A stretch of DNA of 64,000 bases, taken from contig CM035350.1 of assembly GCA_020137815.1 (NCBI GenBank), positions 10,266,947 through 10,330,946 of the forward strand, written 5' to 3'. This document shows positions 38,279-48,200 of this stretch, piece after piece (the stretch's first letter is position 1; each line of letters begins with the position of its first letter). Origin of the DNA: Hormiphora californensis (lineage: Eukaryota > Ctenophora > Tentaculata > Cydippida > Pleurobrachiidae). The notes beneath the pieces are model-generated. The model saw only the letters and a program-made list of their open reading frames with translations. It made no database searches and was not told the origin of the DNA. The position numbers were made by a program, and so were the translations under genes.

Positions 38279-40320
38279 GGCACAATCACGTACCTATAAT
38301 AATAAATAAACATTGCAGTTCAGGGCTAATACTAATACCGTCATAATAACGTATACTAACTCTTATAATCTTCATCACTTATGGGAATTGTTCTACTGCT
38401 CATATAGAGAAATTGATGACAGGTTGATTGTTTATTAACCGCAGTGAGGAAATTTAAATAATTTTGTAGTTTTTTGTACAGTCGGAACAACTGGTATTGT
38501 ACCGACAACTGTGAAACATCAGGTCAGAGAGGACCGAATAGTTAGTGATACACGATGAATGCAATAAATTACCTGGAGATTGTGATAGGTAGCCTAGATA
38601 TTGGTATCCTGATCTAATCACTCAATATTCTGCTAGTAGTAATAGGTTGGAGACCTAGACAACACAGTTTCTTAAATGTTTGGTTGGTAAAGAATGATAA
38701 CATATCACATTCTTTCCAAAAGAGCAATAGTGACAGTATCACTGTATCACGGCAGTATCTCATTCTACCAGTATCAATGTATCACGGCAGTATCACATTC
38801 TACCAGTATCAATGTATCACGGCAGTATCACATTCTACCAGTATCAATGTATTGATATCTTAACAAGGTTTTTTATTTGTAAAATGGTCGTCCCCCGGAA
38901 TGGTAGGTTCACGGTGCACATGGAGAGAGGGTCGAACAAGGTTCACCGGAAACTTTATCCCCGTCTATGATTCTATCAGACATGCCGGATAGTGGTTTTG
39001 AGTAACGGGTATAGTACCCCCAAACACCTTCCCCTGCTGCAGTTGTGAAACTTCTTTCAAATCTCACATGGTTTCACGATAACATGATTTTACCGAGATC
39101 GGCTTCCATAGACCGCCTGACAACCGAATGAATCCAGAAAATAGTGCCAAAAATTAGCCACTATGGGTGACCAGATAGAAGTGTATGGAATAACCGACCC
39201 AAATAGCCAAGTTGAGTAAACTACTAAACGGTATCTGTCAGAACGTTCGCCGCGATCAGAGCTGAGAGCATTGGCCTGACAGTATACAATCAATAGCAAG
39301 CACAACTCTAACCAGATCTTAGCGGACAGTCCTATAGCCTCTAACCCGTCGGGGATCAACACAATCATTGTTTTAAATATTCCAAGATTTATTGCAATCT
39401 TGTAATCACCGTGACGATCTGGGCGTTTACAAATCACATGTCATGTGTGCGTTGTCAAAAAAGTACCCTGCTCTAAAGTGGCTCTAAGCACAAAGCCACT
39501 CAACCGTTTTGGTTAACTTGAAGCTTATCTGATAACTAATAGGAATCTTTTTGCTCAATAGCCAACTCTCTCACGTGTGCTACTACTACCAAAGCGGTAT
39601 TGAGAAGAGTCACCCCTCACATGGAACTACCATCTGGCAGGTTCAAGAGTCTGATGTTGATAAAGTCTACATTATCTGTTCTGATAGGGATCACTCTTTC
39701 TGCCCCAAAGTGCAACAGCCAACAAATGTTGATCTGAACAGGCTAAACCGCCTCTTTTCACGGACATCATGGTTACTGCGTAGTGCGTATTATTCCTTGT
39801 ACCTTGAATTGATCTTCCGACTTCCTGGTCGCCCGATCCAAAACGTTCTCCACCTCTCCAGCAAAACCTACCGATGTAGAGAAAACCAGCACTGACCGTG
39901 AGTGCTGGGATATCTTACAGACCCCTTGAAATGTTCCCAGTCTGTCGGCTTACGCGTGAACCGTGAACGACAGACTGCGTAGCATGGCAACAGACCCCCT
40001 AATTTGCTCCAGGTACAGTGCAGGTTAAGGGAGCACTTTTTAACCGTGAGTGCTGACATTGGCATATGATGATAAGGCAGTTCTTTTCTGCTGACACTGC
40101 TGACACTTTTTAACATTAACGTTTAACGTTTTAAAAAATCAAAAACGTTTAAAATAAAACGTTCGTATATCTGGTCTGCATATTTGAAACTTAACGGAAC
40201 GCGCTACTTTAAGCTTAAATCGTCTGCGGCGCGCCGCGCATTTAAAATTATCGCCGGGCGATCCGAGGGAACACATTTGTGATTTTCGGCCAGCGTTAAA
40301 ATCTGGGTGTTTCGTGAGTG
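38279..40320. other. Gene-poor stretch, no gene recognised
   Basis: Contains a 32-33 base tandem repeat (CACGGCAGTATCACATTCTA plus CCAGTATCAATGTAT; 38738-38857, three copies). Open frames at 39090-39437 (-) and 39551-39895 (+) lack an ATG start and have no recognisable motif. The word GTGAGTGCTG recurs at about 39898, 40045 and 40313. Confidence 0.5.
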
Positions 40321-40337
40321 CTGACAAACGGTTTTTC

Positions 40338-40393
40338 AGGGTTAGGGCTAAACTAGGGTTAGGGTTAGGGTTGGGGTTTGGGTTGGGGTTAGG
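40338..40393 (+). repeat. Interstitial telomere-like tract
   Basis: AGGGTTAGGGCTAAACTAGGGTTAGGGTTAGGGTT with TTGGGG variants. It holds about eight near-perfect TTAGGG-type units, the metazoan telomere repeat, in one orientation. Confidence 0.9.
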
Positions 40394-40932
40394 CCTTGAC
40401 ATTGCCTACCAGATAAACTTTGAATTAGCCAAAACGGTCGAGTGGTTGGGTGGCTAGAGTGAATCAACTTTTTTCGCAGCACAAACCTGTAAAGTGTAAA
40501 CAGGCATCTAAACACCCAGATCGTAACGGTGCCCGTGATTTTCTAGTTTTCTTTCCCTGTTCATTTTTTCTTAACATTCTCTCGTTTGAAAAGCGTTGCC
40601 TTCAGCCCTATTCCGTCCTGTGTATGTGTACCAAGGGGCTGATTCTACAGGCCCCTCGGTAGCATATCCTAACTCTTTTCAGCATTCTTAAAGGCCCCCC
40701 AGTGCGTGCGTCTTTGACGGGGGCCAGGGCCAAGGGATTGCGGCGTAGGCTAAGTTGGTTGTTACTTGTTAGCGGCAAACCTCCAGGCGTTTTCGAATTA
40801 CACCAATGATTTTTACTGATACCGATTTCAATCTTTCTCGTTCCTGGGAATTGTGAGCGAGTGTAGTGTAATTGTTCTATCCTCACAAATTTGATGATTT
40901 TAGGGATGATCTAAGCTGACTTCTGAGTGGTT

Positions 40933-41943
40933 ATGAGTTCTGCAAAATATGAAGCGGTCAATGATACACCAGCGATTACAACAAAATCAACAAAGAATAA
41001 GACACTAGTTAACAGGCTCATTTGGACGTTACGTTTAATTGAAGGGAAGCTAATGATACTAATTGCTGGATCACTATCAGTGATATGTTTTTCATTTGTC
41101 AAACGTGCCTCTGATATCCCTGTTGGTGAGTTTAGTATTATAGTGTTCACTTCCACCCTTCCCATTCTCGTCCCGGCTGCTTTGTTCTCCCTCGACCGTC
41201 CTGCCTCACTACACGGGAAGGCTAGGTTTGTGATACCAAGGGTACTGATGGGTTCTACAGCAGGGATCGTGAAACTCTGGGCGTACAGAGTGATGGAGGT
41301 GGGAGATGTACAGGCTCTGATGTCTCCAGTTGCAGTGTTCGCCGCCATCTTCTCCAGACTTCTATGGGGAGAGAAAATCAGTGTGTTCACCATCGTGTCT
41401 CTCTTCCTGAGTATAACAGGGATTGCACTGATTGTAAAACCGACCTTTGTATTTGGGGCTCCTGAGGTTGCAAAATCTTACAATCCTCTGTACCCCCTGA
41501 TCCCTTTTGCTGCGTGCATCATCCTGGGTCTATCATTCAGCTTGATGAGGAAACTAGGAACTAACTCCATCAGTACCCTCACACTAAGCACCATGCTTTC
41601 TATCACAGTGGCAACATATGGGGCAGGGTTTCAGTTAGCATCTAAGGAGGCGTTAGTGCTGCCTGGCTGTACCGATACCAGGTTCTACCTCGTCTGTACA
41701 GGGGTAGGTATGTCAGTAGCCCTCCTTCTCTTAAATCGTGGTCTAATGCTGGAGAAGTCGGGTCCGGGGGTGCTACTGCGGAATTTTGATATGGTAACAG
41801 CGTATATTTTACAAGTATGGGTTTTTGGTGAACCAATAGAGTTGTTGAGTGTTTGTGGGGCAGGTCTTATCTTCATCTCTGTAGCAGTTGTAACTCTGGA
41901 TAAATTGTTCTTTAGCAAACTTAACTTTAACTGCAAGTTTTAG
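40933..41943 (+). CDS. Drug/metabolite-transporter protein, SLC35G-like (intronless)
   Basis: 336 residues from the ATG at 40933 to TAG at 41943. Ten hydrophobic segments form two EamA-like halves. Examples are LMILIAGSLSVICFSFVKRA, IIVFTSTLPILVPAALFSLD, LMSPVAVFAAIFSRLLWGEK followed by SVFTIVSLFLSITGIALIVK, and LLSVCGAGLIFISVAVVTLD. The LLWGEKIS motif at the end of the first half and FGEPIELLSVCGAGLI in the second are typical of SLC35G and related DMT proteins of the plasma or Golgi membrane. Substrates of SLC35G members are not settled. The preceding 540 bases hold nothing recognisable. The gene looks complete and free of frameshifts. Confidence 0.82.
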   Translation: MSSAKYEAVNDTPAITTKSTKNKTLVNRLIWTLRLIEGKLMILIAGSLSVICFSFVKRASDIPVGEFSIIVFTSTLPILVPAALFSLDRPASLHGKARFVIPRVLMGSTAGIVKLWAYRVMEVGDVQALMSPVAVFAAIFSRLLWGEKISVFTIVSLFLSITGIALIVKPTFVFGAPEVAKSYNPLYPLIPFAACIILGLSFSLMRKLGTNSISTLTLSTMLSITVATYGAGFQLASKEALVLPGCTDTRFYLVCTGVGMSVALLLLNRGLMLEKSGPGVLLRNFDMVTAYILQVWVFGEPIELLSVCGAGLIFISVAVVTLDKLFFSKLNFNCKF

Positions 41944-42246
41944 TTTGCCGCTCTTATTATTAAACGGAGTTACTATTATTATCATTATTTTAGGAACACT
42001 ACCACTACCACACGGGTAGTAACAAAATGATTATTGTATATATACATTCTTGTATTGGGATTTTACTGTATAAAAGATGTTATTCATCATGTTAGGATTA
42101 TTCGCTCAGTTTCATTGAGACCCTCATCTATTATTATTCGTATAGCTTTGTTGATGTCTGCTATTTATTTGTTTTCTAAAGTTTGTTGTTTTTCTACCCT
42201 TCTACCTGACTCACTCACTAATTCTAAACAGTAGCCACCACACATC
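41944..42246. other. Intergenic between SLC35G-like gene and RBM45
   Basis: AT-rich, about 300 bases, with no open frame that suggests a gene. The RBM45 promoter should lie here. Confidence 0.4.
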
Positions 42247-45200
42247 ATGTCGGAGGAGAAGATGCGGGTAGACCATGACAAACCTCCCTTTTCTCGGGTA
42301 TTTGTAGTGTGTTCCCGCTCCCACACTGAAGAGGACCTTAGGGACGCATTTGGGATGTACGGTGAGGTGAGTTAAGGGATAACGTATTGTATAGGGAATG
42401 AGGCAGGACCTGGGTATATTATTGGTTACGCGGCCACCCCTACACTGGTCGCGCGAAGCGCGGCAAAACGAAGCCCGCGGTATATTACATATATTACAAG
42501 GTATATTACATTTGACTTGAATAACATTTCAAGCAGTTTAACGACTTGACAACAGCTGACAAAGAGGGGTTTGATTTTAACGACTTGACAACTGGGAATA
42601 CTGGACAAACAACTGATGACTACTCAAAAGAGAACATCTCCGACAATGTAACTAGACAGTAGTATACATGTTTTTATGAATTAGTAAACTGACAAACTGA
42701 CATCAGGTAAATATTGACACCCTGCTGCAGCACATGGTTGTGAAAGTGGTGGAACATGAGGAAGACATCCCCGGGCCCCCAGTATACAATATATGTAACA
42801 CATGACGTTTCTGCAGGTTGAGGACGTGTGGGTGGTGAAACACAGAGACACCAAGGAAAATAAGGGAATAGCGTATGTGAAGTTTGCCCGGGCCTCAGAG
42901 GCAGCACTAGCGATGGAGCGACTTCATGGGACTACCATTGGAGACAACAACAAACCAATAAAGGTAACTGGCTGGGTCCTGGGACTACTAGACTGGGACT
43001 AGACATGCCATTCAGCAATGGCAACACGCCACGAGGTTGTTGTTTACACTACTTCCGCTACTGGCTACTGCACTGCAGTATAACAACAACGCTGCTGACC
43101 CCCACTGTACTACTTCAGGCGCTCCTCGCTGACACCAAATCTAGTAGAGAGAAGGTAGACCCAATATCACAATTAGCACTGAACGATGACCGACACCGGA
43201 GCCGTATCTTTATCCTTGTACCCAAGACCATGTCTGAGGCAGATATCACTGACGAGTTCAGTGCCTACGGTACTGTAGATCATGTGCAGATACTGAGACA
43301 CAAGGACACCAACGAGAGCAAGGTAAAAAATGGAATTGGGGGTGGGGCGGGGTGGAGGGTGGGGGTGGGGTGGAGGGTGGGGTGGGGTGGAGGGTTGCGG
43401 GGGGATGGGGGTGGTACTGTAGATCATGTGCAGATTCTGAGACACAAGGACACCAACGATAGCAAGGTAAAACATGGAATTGGGGGTGGGGCGGGGTGGA
43501 GGGTGGGGGTGGGGTGGAGGGTTGAGGGGGGGGGGGACAAGGTAACGCATGGGTTCATACACATGTGCTTTCAAGTTCTGTGACTAACCATTACCAATTC
43601 CTAGGGCTGTGCCTATGTCCGGTACTCCAAACCCTCGGAATCATTTGCTGCCCTCGAGACATGTGATAAGCAGTACAAGGCTGTGATAGCAGAGCCTCGG
43701 GTTCCCAAGAATATGATGACTAATACTAGCAATCCAGACGGACAGGGACAACAGGGCGCTTATTCGCAGGTCATCTGTCCAGTGCCTGCAGGTTAGTAAG
43801 TGTGTTATATTATGTTACATTGTTACACTGTTGTGGTGACGTGGTTAGTGTCACATCTCTAGGCTACATATGATCCTAGTTACATGTGATACAATGTTTT
43901 TATTAAGAACTATTAAACGACATATTGAGGAAAGATTTACCTACATTACATTGTATCCAAAACTATGCAACTCAAAAACAACCCATTAGTCAACTTATTA
44001 AGACCTATAGTGTGTGACTTAGTCAACTTGTTGTATGTGACTTAATCAACTTATTGACCCCTGCAGTATGACACCCCCTCTCTAGTCTCTATATCACATG
44101 ACCCAGTATGTGACTCCCTCTCTAGTCTCTATATCACATGACCCAGTATGTGACTCCCTCTCTAGTCTCTATATCACATGACCCAGTATGTGACTTGCTC
44201 TCTAGTCTCTATATCACATGACCCCAGTATGTGACTCCCTCTCTAGTATGACTCTATCTCTAGTCTCTATATCACATGACCCAGTATGTGACTCCCTCTC
44301 TAGTCTCTATATCACATGACCCAGTATGTGACTCCCTCTCTAGTATGACTCTATCTCCCTCTCTAGTATGACTCCCTCTCTAGTATGTGACTCCCTCTCT
44401 AGTATGACTCTATCCCCCTCTTATCAGGTTACACAGACCTCTCTATATCTCCACATCAGGTTACACAGACGTTACAGAACCGGGTGCTACAAACAAACTG
44501 ACAATAACTTGCCATACCAGCCTGAGCGAGGGACAGATGACTAGGTAAATTGTTACACTAATCATGTGGTTAGTGGTTACCATGTGGTTGCCATGTGGTT
44601 ACCATGGTAACAGTGCCATACCAGCCTGAGCGAGGGACAGATGACTAGGTAAATTGTTACACTAATCATGTGGTTAGTGGTTACCATGTGGTTACCATGT
44701 GGTTACCATGGTAACAGTGCCATACCAGCCTGAGCGAGGGACAGATGACTAGGTAAATTGTTACACTAATCATGTGGTTAGTGGTTACCATGTGGTTGCC
44801 ATGTGGTTACCATGGTAACAGTGCCATACCAGCCTGAGCGAGGGACAGATGACTAGGTAAATTGTTACACTAATCATGTGGTTAGTGGTTACCATGTGGT
44901 TACCATGTGGTTACCATGGTAACAGTGCCATACCAGCCTGAGCGAGGGACAGATGACTAGGTAAATTGTTACACTAATCATGTGGTTAGTGGTTACCATG
45001 TGGTTACCATGTGGTTACCATGGTAACAGTGCCATACCAGCCTGAGCGAGGGACAGATGACTAGGTAAATTAAACCACACGGACTCTATCTCCCTGTTCG
45101 CACTGGGACTTAACCACCCCCGAACACTCTACAGCTTACAGAAACTCCCACTGAGTTATATAACACCTGGCGTGTGGTTAGTGGTTACCATGTGGTTACC

Positions 45201-48200
45201 ATGAGGTTAGTGGTTACCATGTGGTTACCATGTGGTTAGTGGTTACCATGTGGTTACCATGGTAACAGTGAGATACAGAGGTAACAGATGTGAGAGTTAT
45301 TATTTGTACCCGCTGTAGGAAAGAGAGCTGAAGGGTGTGTTGTACACACTGTGTACTGAGCTGGTGTACTGAGCTGATTAGAATAAGGGCAAAGAAACCC
45401 TGGGTTCGCCGTGAAATGGGGCGTGGATTACAATGACAGTATTACAGTATTAGACAATTCTTGTTCCACACACATTGACACCTCTCTCCCCACTAACCCT
45501 CTCTCTCCCCTCCCAGATTGTTTGATATTTGCCCGGGACTGTCTGCCTTCCAAATGACCATCTCCCCTCGAACGGGCGAGAGTAAGGGTATAGCCTATGC
45601 AACCTTTACCACGGTGTCGTGTGCAAGTTATGCCAGACTGAAACTGAACAATCTGGAGTACCCTCCTGGATATAGGCTTAGTGTTGGGTACATGAAGCAA
45701 CAACAGTATGGAGCCACCGTAAGTAGGGAAGAGAGGGGGGGGGGAGAGATGGGAGAATGGGGGGGGGCTGATGGAGAGAGACGGGGAGAGAGATGGGAGA
45801 ATGGGGGCTGAGTTCGGGGGCTGCAACCTTTACTTTCATTATAATTCACCCTTTTATCACCCTCATAGTATTATCTTTTTGATAATAAATGGTAGCTCTC
45901 ATCCACTTATCTGCTGCGCAATGGAGACGCCACAATTCCTTCTAGATCCTGCAGCGTCATTTCACATGCATCAGCAGCTCTCTAATAGGGGGCATTTCAA
46001 TGAAACATATATCCTGCTTGCAAATGGATAAATTCCCAACATTATGCACGTGGGACATGAATTTTAGAGAGCTTTTAGGCTAAGATGGGGCAACAAAATG
46101 GGACAAGAAAATGGGAGAATATTCAAATAGAGCTACTGTGAAACAATATCTGTACACAACACTACCATGGCTTCGTGACAGATAACTCAGGTGATAATAT
46201 AGAGGCTACAACAAAACGATGTGCTGTCGCACCGTACCATTGTTGCCATGGTGACGAAAGGGGGTCTACAGGATAATGAGGTGATGATAATCACCGCGGT
46301 GCGACAGCACATCATAGTTTAAACACATTCCCATAGGGTCCCATAATCTAATTAAGGGTCGTACTGTTACACAATAGTATTGCTATGGCTTCGTTTACAC
46401 ACAAGTTCCTTACACACGAAATCCCCTACTCTGTCCGGGAAGATGATCAAGACAATCATGACCACGAATGAAAATATAATAAAATTTAAAAAATTAAATA
46501 ACAGTAATTAACAAAATGGGGAGTAAGCGAGAGAATTGGAATGAACATTTCCATTCATTTCAAAAAAGATTCTGTGAGAATCAAATGGCGCGACTAACTT
46601 TTAGAAACATGACACTGTGTCTCTTGTGCTCGTCCAATTTAGCTGATCTTGGTTGGAAAGATAATCGATAGCCAAAGATAATTGCTTCAATTCGGGATCG
46701 AAAAACGATCTTTTTGAAACTAATGGAAATGTTCATTCCAATAAAAAATAATTTCGTTCTTGGTTTTTGCCCCCCCCCCTCCTGAAATGGTGAGAGTGGT
46801 GTGAGAGAGAGAGAGAGAGAGAGAGTGAGTGAGTGAGAGAGAGAGAGGGAAGAGAAGGAGAAAAGGAGAGAGAGAAAAGAGAGAGGGAAGGTAAAGGCTC
46901 TCCTCTCTCCCTCCTAAATCCCCTCTCTCTCCCCTCTCTTCCCCTCCTCTCTCTCTCTCCTCTCCTCTCGCTCCTCTCTCCCTCTCCTCTCTCCCTCCGC
47001 AGCCTCAATTCCGCTCTTCAAGAGGGGTGACGGGAAACTGATTTTTTTGGCCTTCAATATTTTTCTCCAGGGGGGGGGGGGGGGCTGACCCCAAAATTTG
47101 TGGCTGACCCCAAAATTTCTCGATTTTTTCATATTGAGGGATGATTTTCGAATTCGGGGCGAGAGCGAAGCCCGGAAAATTTTGACTTTTTGAGTGAAAA
47201 AGTCAGTGTTTTGAGCTCATTTTGACCAAAATGTCAGCTATCCCTGCTCTCTTCCTCCCCCTCCCCCTATCCATCTCTACCCTTTTTCCCCCTTTCCCCC
47301 TCTCCCTCCCCTTTTTACTCCCCTTTTCCCCCTCTTCTCCCCTCCTCTCTCCCTCGCTCCCCCCTCCTCGCTCCCCAACCCTCTGCTCCTTTACTCGGGG
47401 CATCCCATTACCCCGCCCTGGCTCCCTCCCTACTTTTTCAAAATTTTTTTCGTGGCGGGTCCGGTCTCCCGGCAGGGTCGGTTTCCCGGGTGTGAACTTT
47501 TTTGGGGGTTTGGGGGGAAAAAAAAAATTTAAAAGGGGGTATGTTTCTTTCTCTTGGCAATGGGGGAATTTTTTAAAAAATTTTGGGCCCCATGAATTTG
47601 GGGAACTTGGGCCCCCTTAAAAGGTTTAAGGGGGAATTTTTAAAAACAGATTGCCCCCCCCGGGGGAATACACCCTTATTGTAGCCCCCTTTGAATAAAA
47701 AATGGTACGGGGGAAACCTCTTTTTGGTAACCCCCTTTTTCCCCGGGAAAAAATCTTCCGATTTGGGGTTTTAGAAATTAACCCGGATAGGTTTTTTTTG
47801 GGGGGGGGGGGGATACCCGGTTACAGTAAAAAAAAAGTTTTCGGGGGGGGGGTTTTTTTCCCCCCCCCCCCCCCTTTTTTTTCCCCCCCCCCCCCCTTTT
47901 TTTCCCCTTTTTTCCCCTTCTTTATCTCTTCTCTTTCCTCTCCTTTCTCTTTTCCCCTCCCTCCCCTTTTCTCTCTCTTCTTTTTCCCTTTTTTAAATCT
48001 TGTATTCTCTTTATTCTGCTCTTTTCTCTTACCCTCTTTTTATGTTTCACTTTGTTCGAAACATTTTATTTTCAAACCCTATTTCTCCGAGTTTAGCCAG
48101 ATCACCTGTTTTCACCAGTCACTCCTCCCCCCCTTCCCCATCTCCCCCCCTCCCATTTCTCTTTTGAATTCCCGATACCATATCATGATCAGTTTGGGTT

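Noticed and set aside
39090-39895. Two open frames of about 115 codons
   Set aside because: Neither starts with ATG, neither shows a known domain, and there are no supporting splice sites.
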